Shown: positions 26,370 to 34,843 of the stretch, piece after piece
Numbering within the stretch: position 1 is the stretch's first letter
Layout: every line of letters starts with the position of its first letter
NCBI RefSeq assembly: GCF_006170445.1
Contig: NZ_VCNA01000002.1
Coordinates: forward strand, 248,001-312,000
Direction: 5' to 3'
DNA: 64,000 nucleotides
From: Brevibacillus dissolubilis
GTDB lineage: Bacteria > Bacillota > Bacilli > Brevibacillales > Brevibacillaceae
The notes under the pieces: generated by a model
What the model saw: only the letters and a program-made list of their open reading frames with translations
Told to the model about the DNA's origin: nothing
Databases searched by the model: none
Translations under genes and position numbers: made by a program

Positions 26370-27731
26370 TTAGGACCAGTCAGCACGGCGGCGTTGGAGC
26401 TGTTGGGCGCGGCGCTTTTTCTTGAGCTTGGCTGCGAAGACGAGGATCATAAAAAGATTGAGCGTCAACCATATTCCGACGATCCCGTAAGAAGACAGAC
26501 GGCTGTTGGAATCACTGTCCATCGCCCCTTCGAGCGCTCTGCCTGTCTGTGGAGAGATTTTGCGCTGGAGCTGGATTTCACGTACAAGGCCGGACGGGAA
26601 GCTGATCTGGAGCTTGCCGTCGGACGTAACTGCCTTGTGATACAGCTCGCCGTGTGGTGCGGTGACGTATAGGTTTTCACCTGTGTAGAACTTGTCCGGT
26701 TTGGCAGCTGACGTGATGCCAGAATCGGAGTTGCCTGTGGCTTGTTCGTTAGATGCGGACATTGTACCGGGTTCAGCTGTTGCACCAGTACCGGAATCGG
26801 AACCGGATGGATCGGCAGACGCTTCGGTTGGGACTGCTTTTTCTTGTGACGCGGATGCTGTGGTCGGCACGAATTCTTCCCCTGCTTGTCCCACTTGACG
26901 GGTCTCAAAGTGAGCAAAAGCATAGTCGAGCATCTTGGTCACGTCTTTGTACGCATAGGAGCTGCTGGCCGCTTTCATCGTGACGGCGATAAATTCGGAG
27001 CCGTGACGCTTGGCCGAGACGACCAGTGTATGGCGGGCTTGGTCGGTGAAGCCGTTTTTGATCCCTGTCGCACCTTCGTAGTTGGTCAGCATTTTGTTGT
27101 GGTTGACGATTACGGTCTGCCATTCCAAACCGTCCCATTTGAGGCGCTTGGTGGCTACGATCTCGCGGAACACCGGATTGCGCATAGCGTATTGGGCGAT
27201 CTTGGACATGTCGGCAGCGGTCGTGTAGTGGTTCTCATCATGCAGGCCGTGCGGGTTGGTAAAATTGGTGTTGGTCACGCCTGTTTTTTCTTTGAGGTAT
27301 TCGGTGACTTTTGCTGCGAAGGCTTCATTGCTGCCTTCGAGGTGCTCCGCGATTGCGGTTGCCGCATCATTGCCGGAATTCATCAACAATCCGTATTCGA
27401 GCTTGCGCAGTGGGACCTGCTCTCCTTCTGCCAGGTACACACGCGTACCCTCTTCCCAGCGGGCGCGGCGGGAGACGGTGACGATATCGTCGGGATTGCC
27501 TTTTTCAACGGCATAGATGCCTGTGGCAATCTTGGTGATGCTGGCCGGAAACAGCTTGAGGTCAGGATTTTTCTCAAATAAAACGGTTCCGGTTGTTCCA
27601 TCTATCAAGACGGCAGATTCGCCGCTAATCATCGCTTCAGTAAGGGTGTTGACTGCTTCGCCTTCTGCGAAGACGCTGTGCGGTACAACAAGCTGTACCA
27701 TCAGAAACAGACTGGCTAGAATGTATCGCAT
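26370..27731 (-). CDS. D-alanyl-D-alanine carboxypeptidase (DacF-like penicillin-binding protein 5 family)
   Basis: A 453-residue exported peptidase that trims the terminal D-Ala of peptidoglycan stem peptides. It has a signal peptide (MRYILASLFLMVQLVVPHSVFA), the SxxK motif in FPASITKIATG, the SxN motif in LLMNSGNDAA, and a C-terminal membrane anchor (IVGIWLTLNLFMILVFAAKL) followed by basic residues. The third motif is KNG (TGIKNGFTDQA) where KTG is usual. A ~70-residue Ala/Thr/Ser-rich linker, unusually long, lies between the catalytic and C-terminal beta domains. The start at 27731 is chosen for its signal peptide; the ribosome site AAAGGA lies about 11 bases upstream. Confidence 0.9.
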   Translation of the reverse strand: MRYILASLFLMVQLVVPHSVFAEGEAVNTLTEAMISGESAVLIDGTTGTVLFEKNPDLKLFPASITKIATGIYAVEKGNPDDIVTVSRRARWEEGTRVYLAEGEQVPLRKLEYGLLMNSGNDAATAIAEHLEGSNEAFAAKVTEYLKEKTGVTNTNFTNPHGLHDENHYTTAADMSKIAQYAMRNPVFREIVATKRLKWDGLEWQTVIVNHNKMLTNYEGATGIKNGFTDQARHTLVVSAKRHGSEFIAVTMKAASSSYAYKDVTKMLDYAFAHFETRQVGQAGEEFVPTTASASQEKAVPTEASADPSGSDSGTGATAEPGTMSASNEQATGNSDSGITSAAKPDKFYTGENLYVTAPHGELYHKAVTSDGKLQISFPSGLVREIQLQRKISPQTGRALEGAMDSDSNSRLSSYGIVGIWLTLNLFMILVFAAKLKKKRRAQQLQRRRADWS

Positions 27732-27845
27732 GTGTTTGGGTATCCTTTCTTCTATCATGCATGTCACTATCACTTTACCAATTTTACATACCTAAGGACA
27801 AGATGCAAAAGATATGAATGTGTATGAAAGAAAGGGTGAAAAAAG

Positions 27846-29225
27846 TTGCTGTTTCGAATCAGTCATGACACACTCGGTCAGGTCAAAGTCCCGCAAAGTG
27901 CTTATTACGACGCTCAGACGCAGCGTGCCGTCGAGAATTTCCCCATCAGCGGGCTGAGATTGCCGCGTGGATTTATCCGTGCCCAAGGTATTATCAAGGC
28001 CTCCGCCGCTACTGCCAATGCTGCTGTCGGTGCCTTGGACAAGCGCATCAGCCAAGCGATCGTCCAAGCTTGCGAAGAGGTGATCGACGGCAAATGGGAC
28101 GAGCATTTTGTCGTCGATGCCTTCCAAGCCGGTGCGGGCACTTCGCAAAATATGAACGCTAACGAGGTCATCGCCAACCGGGCCAATGAACTGCTCGGCG
28201 GCCAGCGCGGCGAATTTTCCCCTGTACACCCCAACGATCATGTCAACATGGCACAGTCGACCAACGATACGATCCATGTGGCCATCAATATCAGTACGGT
28301 CGAAGCGATGAAGGAAAAGCTCCTCCCCGCGCTCAACGGCCTAATCAAAAGCCTCTCTGCCAAAGCAGAAGAATTCAATCCGATCATCAAATCAGGCCGC
28401 ACCCATCTGCAGGACGCTGTACCGATCCGCATGGGCCAGGAATTCGGCGGTTATGCCGCGACACTGGTCACCTGCGAGTTCAACATTCGCTCCACCCTGC
28501 ACACGCTCTACTCCATCGGACTTGGGGGTAATGCCGTCGGGACGGGTATTAATGCACATCCGCAATACGCCGAACGGGCGATTAATGAGATCGCACTGCG
28601 TACAGGCTATCCGTTCAAGAAGCCGCGTAACCGTTTTTCCTTCATGCAAAACACCTTGGGCGCGATTCAAGTCAGCCATACACTCAAAGAACTGGCGATC
28701 CACCTGATCAAAATCTCCAGCGACATCCGCCTGCTCGGCTCAGGCCCCCGCACCGGACTCGCTGAACTCACCCTGCCCGCCGTCCAGCCCGGCTCCTCCA
28801 TCATGCCAGGCAAAGTCAATCCCGTCATCCCCGAGATGCTCTATATGGTCTGCGCCCAAGTGATCGGCAATGACGCGACAATTACCACAAGCGGCTTAGG
28901 CAGCCAGTTGGAGATCAACGTGATGATGCCCGTGATTGCCTACAACGTCCTGCAGTCCATCGAGATCCTGGCGAACGGTATGAACATTTTCCGCGAAAAA
29001 TGCGTGGATGGCTTGGTAGCCAATGAAGAGAATTGCCTATATTACGTAGAAAACAGCCTCGCGCTGGCCACTTCACTGAACCCTGCGATCGGCTATGAAA
29101 AAGCGGCACAGGTAGCGAAGAAGGCTTATGCCGAGGGGAAATCGGTCAGAGAAGTGGCTGAAATCGTGACGAATCTGAGTGATGATGAGCTGGAGAAGCT
29201 GCTTGATCCGAAGCTGTTGGTGTAG
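27846..29225 (+). CDS. Aspartate ammonia-lyase/class II fumarase family lyase (aspartase more likely)
   Basis: A 459-residue homotetrameric enzyme that adds or removes ammonia (aspartase) or water (fumarase) across fumarate. Motifs: SAYYDAQTQRAVENF, QAGAGTSQNMNANEVIANRA, HPNDHVNMAQSTNDT, and the flexible active-site loop GSSIMPGKVNPVIPE with its catalytic Ser. The sequence after the loop (AQVIGNDATITTSG, LEINVMMPVIAYN) and VANEENC resemble Bacillus aspartases more than FumC, which has KVNPTQCE at that place. TTG at 27846 follows GAAAGGG at nine bases. Monocistronic with a strong terminator. The choice of aspartase is a judgement from pattern, not proven. Confidence 0.85.
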   Translation: MLFRISHDTLGQVKVPQSAYYDAQTQRAVENFPISGLRLPRGFIRAQGIIKASAATANAAVGALDKRISQAIVQACEEVIDGKWDEHFVVDAFQAGAGTSQNMNANEVIANRANELLGGQRGEFSPVHPNDHVNMAQSTNDTIHVAINISTVEAMKEKLLPALNGLIKSLSAKAEEFNPIIKSGRTHLQDAVPIRMGQEFGGYAATLVTCEFNIRSTLHTLYSIGLGGNAVGTGINAHPQYAERAINEIALRTGYPFKKPRNRFSFMQNTLGAIQVSHTLKELAIHLIKISSDIRLLGSGPRTGLAELTLPAVQPGSSIMPGKVNPVIPEMLYMVCAQVIGNDATITTSGLGSQLEINVMMPVIAYNVLQSIEILANGMNIFREKCVDGLVANEENCLYYVENSLALATSLNPAIGYEKAAQVAKKAYAEGKSVREVAEIVTNLSDDELEKLLDPKLLV

Positions 29226-29258
29226 GTGTCGAGGTAGTCATTGTAGTGGTAAGGAGAA

Positions 29259-29298
29259 AAAGGAGGATTTCTTTTGATGTCATAAGAAATCCTCCTTT
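29259..29298 (+). terminator. Strong terminator of the aspartase/fumarase gene
   Basis: AAAGGAGGATTTCTT (29259-29273) pairs perfectly with AAGAAATCCTCCTTT (29284-29298), followed by CTTTATGG. The loop is ten bases. Confidence 0.9.
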
Positions 29299-29352
29299 CT
29301 TTATGGTTTACATCATTTATTTATTTTTAGAATATTCTGCTGTTTCTCGGCA

Positions 29353-29584
29353 GAGAGGGAGCGGCTGGCAAAGCGCGCGCCTCTTTGAAAATTATGCTCA
29401 GCGGAGAAAAAAGCGCTGGCGTATTTGTACATCTTCGATTTAGCTCAGTGGCAAACCCCTTCGCTTGAATACGCTTCATCGAACCTTTTTGACACGGACA
29501 AGCCAGCGCTTTTTTCGCAGCGGACACCTCCATCATCCTTGCAGATTTTCAAGAAGGTAAGCTCATTGCCAGCCGCTCCCTCTC
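29353..29584. repeat. MITE-like imperfect inverted repeat, 68/83-base arms around an 81-base centre
   Basis: The left arm (29353-29420) and right arm (29502-29584) start with the same 19 bases at their outer ends (GAGAGGGAGCGGCTGGCAA). Both share an inner CTTGAAAAT-like block and end with GAAAAAAGCGCTGGC. Read outward, both arms encode similar peptides (ALFS...IFK...LPAAPS.P). The centre holds TTTAGCTCAGTGG, reminiscent of a tRNA D-arm, but no cloverleaf. No transposase is present, so this looks like a small non-autonomous element or a large structured RNA. Confidence 0.6.
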
Positions 29585-29605
29585 CTCCACCACAGCAAAA
29601 TCCAT

Positions 29606-29635
29606 AAAAAAGAGGCGCTTGCAGCACCTCTTTTT
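29606..29635 (-). terminator. Terminator of the CBO0543-like gene pair
   Basis: AAAAAGAGGCGC and GCACCTCTTTTT pair with one mismatch (29606-29635), giving a T run on the minus strand just past the stop of the small membrane protein gene. Confidence 0.75.
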
Positions 29636-29637
29636 CA

Positions 29638-30159
29638 TTACTCATATACATCACGAAGAACTCCCTTCCGTTCATAATGAAGCTTCTTCGTAATCCATTT
29701 GTAAAACAGGATGTCGATGATATATACGACCACATAAACCAAGAAGGACCAAAGAATATGCCATTTGATATAAGTAAACACTCCGAATTGAACCGATACC
29801 CACTCCGCCGTCGTACTAAAAACAGCCCAGATCAAGACATGTGCCCAGTCCCGGAGCCGATTAAAGCGATCATAGAAGTGGAAAAACATATACCCATAAA
29901 GCGGATAAATCCCGTTGTAGTTAATAAAGTCAAACAGATCATTTTTTCCGGTATCAAAGCTGTCGTAGATGTTAAACGGTGGAATCGCCAGTACAATATC
30001 AACAGACCGACCGAAAAAAGAGTTAAACAACAATAAGTGAATCAATAACGCAGGAAAAAACCGTCTGGGCAGATAAATAAACAAGCCTAATAAAAACAAA
30101 AAGACAGCCAGCGTGAACATCTCATTACCGTCAAACTTCACAGGCAGCGGCATTATCAT
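29638..30159 (-). CDS. CBO0543-like integral membrane protein
   Basis: A 173-residue protein with about five hydrophobic segments and an aromatic-rich sequence (FIYLPRRFFPALLIHLLLF, AEWVSVQFGVFTYIKW). It fits the CBO0543 family of small Bacilli membrane proteins, whose role is unknown. The ATG at 30159 is chosen because it overlaps the stop of the upstream gene in an ATGA, a sign of translational coupling; an earlier frame start at 30204 would run far into that gene. It is second in a two-gene unit with a related type of protein. More AT-rich than the flanking metabolic genes. Confidence 0.65.
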   Translation of the reverse strand: MIMPLPVKFDGNEMFTLAVFLFLLGLFIYLPRRFFPALLIHLLLFNSFFGRSVDIVLAIPPFNIYDSFDTGKNDLFDFINYNGIYPLYGYMFFHFYDRFNRLRDWAHVLIWAVFSTTAEWVSVQFGVFTYIKWHILWSFLVYVVVYIIDILFYKWITKKLHYERKGVLRDVYE

Positions 30160-30629
30160 AGTTGTATCCCCGCCTTTTTTAACAGGTGCCGATAGCCCTT
30201 GCACAGGGCCAGACTAATCAATAGCAGAACGACCCAGTAAATGCAGGACATCCAGGGCTGCCACTGGGCAAACTTGATGATTTCCAAGTGTTCCATGAGC
30301 ATCACAGACCCACAAAGCACCACATAAAAGAAGAGAAAATATCCGAGTTTCTTCCACATGGATTGGACAGATACGACCATTTTGAGAAACCCTACTATCA
30401 GGATTGGCTCAAGGAAAATGACATTGATGATAAAGCTGAGTGCTTTCGGAACTTCCGGCGAAATTTTGATTAATTCTATGTTCAAGGAAAGATCCAATGT
30501 ACACTCCAAGCCGATGATGGATGTCACCATAAAGTAGAAAAAAGCCTCGGCGGGATGCAGTGGGTTGTACCGATAGATCAACAACAGCATGAGGATCAGC
30601 ATCACAACTATATACATCCCCAGAATCAA
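30156..30629 (-). CDS. Small integral membrane protein, coupled to a CBO0543-like partner
   Basis: A 157-residue protein with four or five membrane segments (MYIVVMLILMLLLIYRY, FIINVIFLEPILIVGFLKMV, YFLFFYVVLCGSVMLMEHL, IYWVVLLLISLALCKGY). TTG at 30629 is preferred: GGAGGG lies seven bases upstream. The stop overlaps the start of the next gene (ATGA). I recognise it only as similar in kind to its partner; the two probably form a complex or share a membrane function, perhaps in sporulation, but this is inference. Confidence 0.6.
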   Translation of the reverse strand: MILGMYIVVMLILMLLLIYRYNPLHPAEAFFYFMVTSIIGLECTLDLSLNIELIKISPEVPKALSFIINVIFLEPILIVGFLKMVVSVQSMWKKLGYFLFFYVVLCGSVMLMEHLEIIKFAQWQPWMSCIYWVVLLLISLALCKGYRHLLKKAGIQL

Positions 30630-30730
30630 GGGTCAACCCTCCCATCTGGTGTTTGATCGGGTGCTTCCTTCCTCTTAGTGTTTGACTATTGCTTGCAAAA
30701 TATGCATGTAAACTGTTTCTTCACTATGTA

Positions 30731-30774
30731 AAAAAGCTGCTTGCCTATTGGTCAGAACAGGTCAAGCAGCTTTT
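30731..30774 (-). terminator. Terminator of the 81-residue protein gene
   Basis: AAAAAGCTGCTTG-CCT pairs with AGGTCAAGCAGCTTTT with a one-base bulge. A T run follows on the minus strand. Confidence 0.75.
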
Positions 30775-30811
30775 GGTGCTGTTTATGGGGCGTTAAGGGC
30801 GTTGTAGGGTA

Positions 30812-31057
30812 TTATGGAGTTGGTGTTGTTGGGGTAGGTACAAGCGTTCCAAGGAGTGCCCGAACAGCTGTCATCACTTGTTCAGCTTGGGCCATCTGCT
30901 CCGGGGTTATCGTACCATCTTCCGTAAAGATACGAATGCACAATGGGCAGATTTCCACGTTGAGACCCAGCAGTGTAATGCGGATCCCCCCTGGAATGTT
31001 AACGCAAAGGATATCCCCTGGTTGGCAACAGGTTTCACAGTTTGTTTGAAGTGCCAT
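30812..31057 (-). CDS. Small Cys-containing hypothetical protein
   Basis: An 81-residue protein that I do not recognise. The N-terminal half has five Cys (NCETCC, ILCVN, EICPLCIRI) in a beta-rich stretch, then a helix (TPEQMAQAEQVMTAVRALLG) and a Pro/Thr tail (VPTPTTPTP). The Cys pairs could bind metal, or cross-link in a spore or coat protein. The ATG follows GAGGTGATGATT. Monocistronic with its own terminator. Confidence 0.6.
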   Translation of the reverse strand: MALQTNCETCCQPGDILCVNIPGGIRITLLGLNVEICPLCIRIFTEDGTITPEQMAQAEQVMTAVRALLGTLVPTPTTPTP

Positions 31058-31247
31058 GTAATCATCACCTCTTCGATAGACTTACTGCATTGTATGGAGA
31101 TGAGGGATAGCCTGTCATGGTTGTTTTCATTATATTTAGTTAAGTTAGGTAGAACGCCGAGTAAATTGATAGGAATTCTCCTGTCTACACGCAGAAAAAA
31201 TGAGAGCACCCCTTATTAGGCATGCTCCCATCCCTTGTAACCAAGCC

Positions 31248-31340
31248 CTATTTCTCTTTTCTGGTCGCCAGTTCGATGATCATCACAATGAGCGTAAGCA
31301 ACTGAATGAACACTTCCAGTGTCAATAAGTTCGCCTCCAT
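31248..31340 (-). CDS. Toxin-like membrane peptide (putative holin-like toxin family)
   Basis: A 30-residue peptide with one membrane helix (LLTLEVFIQLLTLIVMIIEL) and a short charged tail (ATRKEK). Its form matches the holin-like toxin peptides of type I toxin-antitoxin systems in Bacilli. The start at 31340 is chosen by similarity of form; a longer frame to 31490 would translate through the hairpin at 31389-31431. The ribosome site is weak and distant (AGGGGAAG), which is common for toxins whose translation is held low. An antisense antitoxin RNA would be expected over or beside it but cannot be proven from sequence. Confidence 0.45.
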   Translation of the reverse strand: MEANLLTLEVFIQLLTLIVMIIELATRKEK

Positions 31341-31388
31341 GTCATAGATGATGCTCTTCCCCTGGCTTCTCCTCTTAGAAAAAAGGCT

Positions 31389-31431
31389 TACGTTTCCCGT
31401 TATTATGTATAGTAAGAAAACGGGAAACGTA
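31389..31431. promoter_or_regulatory. 13-base-pair perfect inverted repeat upstream of the toxin-like peptide
   Basis: TACGTTTCCCGTT (31389-31401) and AACGGGAAACGTA (31419-31431) pair perfectly around a 17-base AT-rich loop. It could be an operator, or the end of an antisense RNA. No U run follows directly. Confidence 0.6.
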
Positions 31432-31546
31432 GTACATTGAATTGAATATGGGGGTGTGATTATAGTCCAATACCTACCTGCCAAACCCAAACAATCATTC
31501 AGTCTCCTTCATACATTGTACAATCATTTGAAAAAGGAGAATATGA

Positions 31547-31927
31547 ATGAAAATACCTGTGACTGGATTTGTTATGGAATCAAATGATTTCGGTTCTCAA
31601 CACTCCCACACCCTATTTATCACAACCTGGGATGGCAGACCTGTCCACAGACATGCTTTCTCAGGATGTACTTCGTGTGATGATGGTCATACCCACTATT
31701 ACGCAGGAATGACGGAGCCAGCTCCCACAGGAGTTCCACACGTTCATCATTATTATACAGTGACCGCGATAAGCCATGGTCATACGCACACAATCAAAGG
31801 AACAACAGGTCCTGCAATTCCATTACCAAATGGAGGCCATGTTCATTATTTCGAGGGATACACAACCGTTGACGGAATGAATCCACACTCCCATATGTAT
31901 CGTGGAACAACGGGAGATGTAGGATAG
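31547..31927 (+). CDS. YmaF-family histidine-rich protein
   Basis: A 126-residue protein built from repeated His/Gly motifs: QHSHTLFITTWDGRPVHRHA, DGHTHYYAGMTEP, HVHHYYTVTAISHGHTHTIK, GHVHYFEGYT and PHSHMYRGTT. This pattern is that of YmaF, a Bacillus protein of unknown role. The frequent HxH pairs make metal binding likely. No signal peptide is seen. GGAG lies eight bases before the ATG. Monocistronic; a strong shared terminator separates it from the convergent pdh operon. Confidence 0.85.
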   Translation: MKIPVTGFVMESNDFGSQHSHTLFITTWDGRPVHRHAFSGCTSCDDGHTHYYAGMTEPAPTGVPHVHHYYTVTAISHGHTHTIKGTTGPAIPLPNGGHVHYFEGYTTVDGMNPHSHMYRGTTGDVG

Positions 31928-31993
31928 TTGGAGTCGTTCGTTTCTAGTCAGTTGTCGTATGGCGATGGCAAGAGCTAACACCAAACCAAACAA

Positions 31994-32031
31994 AAAAGAC
32001 TGCTGATGAATTCGCTCATCAGCAGTCTTTT
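31994..32031. terminator. Strong bidirectional terminator at the end of the pdh operon
   Basis: AAAAGACTGCTGATGA (31994-32009) and TCATCAGCAGTCTTTT (32016-32031) form a perfect 16-base-pair stem with a six-base loop. It serves both the ymaF-like gene and pdhD. Confidence 0.92.
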
Positions 32032-32043
32032 GCTATATCAAAA

Positions 32044-33456
32044 TTACTTCACAATCGCGTGGATCGGATGGCCAAGAGCCACTTCCGCTGCTTCCATGAC
32101 CAACTCACCAAGGGTTGGGTGGGCGTGGATGGTGAGGGCGATATCTTCGAGGGTAGCGCCCATTTCAACAGCGAGACCTACTTCGGCGATCAGGTTGGAT
32201 GCTTCTGGTCCGACGATTTGGGTACCGAGCACGAGTCCGGTTTCTTTTTCAGCGACGATCTTCACGAAGCCTTCTTTGGCGTCGAGGGAGAGCGCGCGGC
32301 CGTTGACAGCGTAGTTGAAGCGGCCGGTAACCACATTGTGGCCTGCTGCTTTCGCTTCTGTTTCGGAGAGACCTACGCTGGATACTTCCGGCTCGGAGAA
32401 GACAACCGCTGGGATCGCTTTGTAGTTAACTACAGAGTTCTGACCTGCGATAACTTCTGCTGCCACTTTCCCTTCGTAGGAAGCTTTGTGCGCGAGCGCC
32501 GGGCCTTCTACGAGGTCACCGATTGCGTAGACGTTCGGCACGTTGGTGCGGCATTGGTGATCGATTGCGATTTGGCCGCGTTCGGTCAGCTTGACGCCTG
32601 CATCTTCGAGCTTGAGGTCTTCGGTGTTTGGACGGCGGCCTACGGTTACGAGTACGTAGTCCGCTGTGATGGTCTTCTCTTCATCCTTGACGGTGTAGGT
32701 GACGGTCACGCTGTCGCCGGACTGCTCGGAGGACTTCGCCAGAGCATTGGTGACCACTTCTACGCCGTCTTTTTTGAGTTGACGGCCCACGAGGCGGGTG
32801 ATGTCTTTCTCAAACAGAGGCAGGATGGAGTCGGAGCCTTCGAGGATGGTTACTTTGGTGCCGAACTTGGCAAAGGTTTGACCAAGCTCTACGCCGATGT
32901 AGCCGCCGCCGATGACCACCATGGAGGACGGGATCTCTTCGAGCGCAAGCGCTTCAGTGGAAGAGATGATGCGTCCGCCGAATGGGAACGGTTTGAGCTC
33001 GATCGGACGGGAACCGGTTGCGATGATGCAGTGGTTGAATTTATAACGGGCACCTGCTTCATCACTGTAGACACGTACTTCGCTCTCGTTGATGAAGAAC
33101 GCTTCACCGCTGACGATCTCTACTTTGTTGCCTTTGAGCAGAGTACCTACGCCGCCAGTGAGGGTTTTGACGATGCCGTTTTTCCACTCTTGCACTTTGG
33201 CAAAATCCACTTTGACGTTCTCAGCGGTCAAGCCCATGTGGTCAGAGTGTTTCATGTTTTCATAACGGTGTGCCGCAGAAATCAACGCTTTGGATGGGAT
33301 ACATCCACGGTTGAGGCAGACGCCGCCCACTTCGGAACGGTCTACGATCACAACGGATTTGCCCAGTTGTGCCGCACGGATCGCAGCTACATAACCACCA
33401 GGACCTGCACCGAGGACGAGGACGTCAATCTCATGAGCCAAATCTCCTACTACCAT
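32044..33456 (-). CDS. pdhD: Dihydrolipoyl dehydrogenase (E3) of the pyruvate dehydrogenase complex
   Basis: A 470-residue FAD disulfide oxidoreductase that re-oxidises dihydrolipoyl groups with NAD+. It has the FAD motif VLGAGPGGYVAAIRAAQLG, the redox-active pair GGVCLNRGCIPSKALI, the NAD-binding GGGYIGVELGQTFA and the C-terminal His-Glu dyad HAHPTLGELVMEAA. It is the fourth gene of pdhABCD; only three bases separate its start (33456) from the pdhC stop. Full length and intact. It may also serve other 2-oxoacid complexes. Confidence 0.97.
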   Translation of the reverse strand: MVVGDLAHEIDVLVLGAGPGGYVAAIRAAQLGKSVVIVDRSEVGGVCLNRGCIPSKALISAAHRYENMKHSDHMGLTAENVKVDFAKVQEWKNGIVKTLTGGVGTLLKGNKVEIVSGEAFFINESEVRVYSDEAGARYKFNHCIIATGSRPIELKPFPFGGRIISSTEALALEEIPSSMVVIGGGYIGVELGQTFAKFGTKVTILEGSDSILPLFEKDITRLVGRQLKKDGVEVVTNALAKSSEQSGDSVTVTYTVKDEEKTITADYVLVTVGRRPNTEDLKLEDAGVKLTERGQIAIDHQCRTNVPNVYAIGDLVEGPALAHKASYEGKVAAEVIAGQNSVVNYKAIPAVVFSEPEVSSVGLSETEAKAAGHNVVTGRFNYAVNGRALSLDAKEGFVKIVAEKETGLVLGTQIVGPEASNLIAEVGLAVEMGATLEDIALTIHAHPTLGELVMEAAEVALGHPIHAIVK

Positions 33457-33459
33457 CGA

Positions 33460-34830
33460 TTACACCTCCATTAAGAACAACTCAGGGTCGGAAAGGAGTT
33501 GTTTGATGTAGTTGAGTGCGTTTTGTGCCGTTACACCATCGATGATGCGGTGGTCGAAGCTCAGGGAGAGAGCCATGACATTGCCCACTACGATTTCGCC
33601 GTCACGAACTACTGGCTTCTGGTCGATACGGCCTACGCCGAGGATCGCCACTTCTGGGTGGTTGATCACTGGAGTGAAGAACATACCGCCGGCAGAGCCG
33701 ATGTTGGTGATGGAGACGGTGCTGCCACGCAGCTCATGTGGAGCCAGTTTACCTTCGCGGCCACGGGATGCAAGGTCTTTGATCTCGTTTGCGATGGTGA
33801 ACATGTTTTTGCGGTCAGCATCGGTTACAACCGGTACGAGCAGACCGTTGTCTGTGTCAGTTGCAATTCCGATGTTAAAGTATTTTTTGTATACGATCTC
33901 GCCCGCTTCGTCGTCGATGGACGCGTTGAGCACTGGGAATTGCTTCACAGTAGCGGTGAGTGCTTTTACGATGAATGGCAGATAGGTCAGCTTGACGCCT
34001 TTCTTCTCAGCCAGTGGTTTTGCTTTCGCGCGAAGCTCGATCAGGCGGGTTACATCTACTTCGTCCATCAGGGTTACATGTGGAGCGGTGTAGACGGATT
34101 TCACCATCGCAGCAGCGATTGCTTTGCGGATCCCTTTGAGTGGTACGCGCTCTTCGAGTTGAACGGTAGCTTGGGCCGGTGCCGCTTTAGTCGCTGCTGG
34201 AGCAGCCGCCGCAGGTGCAGTGGTGGTTTCAGCTGCCTGAGCGGTTGGAGCCGCTGCTGGTGCTTCTGCCTGTGCTGCGCCTGGTACGAAGTTGAGTACG
34301 TCTTCTTTGGTTACTTGACCATGACGGCCGGTACCTTTGATTTGGGAGATCGCGATGCCTTTGTCTCGCGCTAATTTTCGAACACTTGGGGTTGCGAGCA
34401 CTTTGCGGTCTGCTGCAACAGTCTGTGCATCGTTGATATCAGCGGTTCCTTGGGCTGCCGGAGCTGCAGTGGTTTGGGCGGTCTCCACCTGCACTTGCTC
34501 AGCGCGTGCGGTCAGGCTGTTGCCTTCGTTGACAGCATGCTCAGCTTTTGGTGCTTCAGCGGCTGGAGCAGCGTCTGCTTGTCCTGCGCCTTCCACTTCA
34601 AAAGTCACGAGATCTTGGTCAACGATCGCAGTAGCGCCTTCTGCCATGTGGATTTCGAGTACTTTACCATTGACAGGAGATGGGATTTCCATCACTGCTT
34701 TTACGTTTTGTACTTCTACGATTACCTGGTCTTCTGTTACGGTATCACCAGGTTTGACATGCCAGGTTACGATTTCACCTTCGTGAATCCCTTCCCCAAG
34801 TTCTGGGAGCTTAAATACGTATTTACCCAC
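33460..34830 (-). CDS. pdhC: Dihydrolipoamide acetyltransferase (E2) of the pyruvate dehydrogenase complex
   Basis: A 456-residue E2 core. An N-terminal lipoyl domain (residues 1-80, lipoylated Lys in NVKAVMEIPSPVNG) is followed by an Ala/Pro-rich linker. A peripheral-subunit-binding domain (TPSVRKLARDKGIAISQIKG, ~147-180) and a second Ala-rich linker come next. The C-terminal catalytic domain has the acetyltransferase motif LSFDHRIIDG (His...Asp-Gly). In most Bacilli the residues before the lipoyl Lys are ETDK; here they are QNVK, a small departure. Third gene of the operon. Confidence 0.97.
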   Translation of the reverse strand: MGKYVFKLPELGEGIHEGEIVTWHVKPGDTVTEDQVIVEVQNVKAVMEIPSPVNGKVLEIHMAEGATAIVDQDLVTFEVEGAGQADAAPAAEAPKAEHAVNEGNSLTARAEQVQVETAQTTAAPAAQGTADINDAQTVAADRKVLATPSVRKLARDKGIAISQIKGTGRHGQVTKEDVLNFVPGAAQAEAPAAAPTAQAAETTTAPAAAAPAATKAAPAQATVQLEERVPLKGIRKAIAAAMVKSVYTAPHVTLMDEVDVTRLIELRAKAKPLAEKKGVKLTYLPFIVKALTATVKQFPVLNASIDDEAGEIVYKKYFNIGIATDTDNGLLVPVVTDADRKNMFTIANEIKDLASRGREGKLAPHELRGSTVSITNIGSAGGMFFTPVINHPEVAILGVGRIDQKPVVRDGEIVVGNVMALSLSFDHRIIDGVTAQNALNYIKQLLSDPELFLMEV

Positions 34831-34843
34831 GACTGGTTCCTCC

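Noticed and set aside
29433-29486. tRNA-like stretch (TTTAGCTCAGTGG ... ATCGAACC) in the centre of the inverted element
   Set aside because: The D-arm- and T-arm-like pieces are present, but no acceptor stem or anticodon stem can be formed, so it is not called as a tRNA gene.
32059-33474. 471-codon open frame opposite pdhD
   Set aside because: It mirrors a complete dihydrolipoyl dehydrogenase gene; the product is Phe/Asp/Cys-rich with no known pattern.
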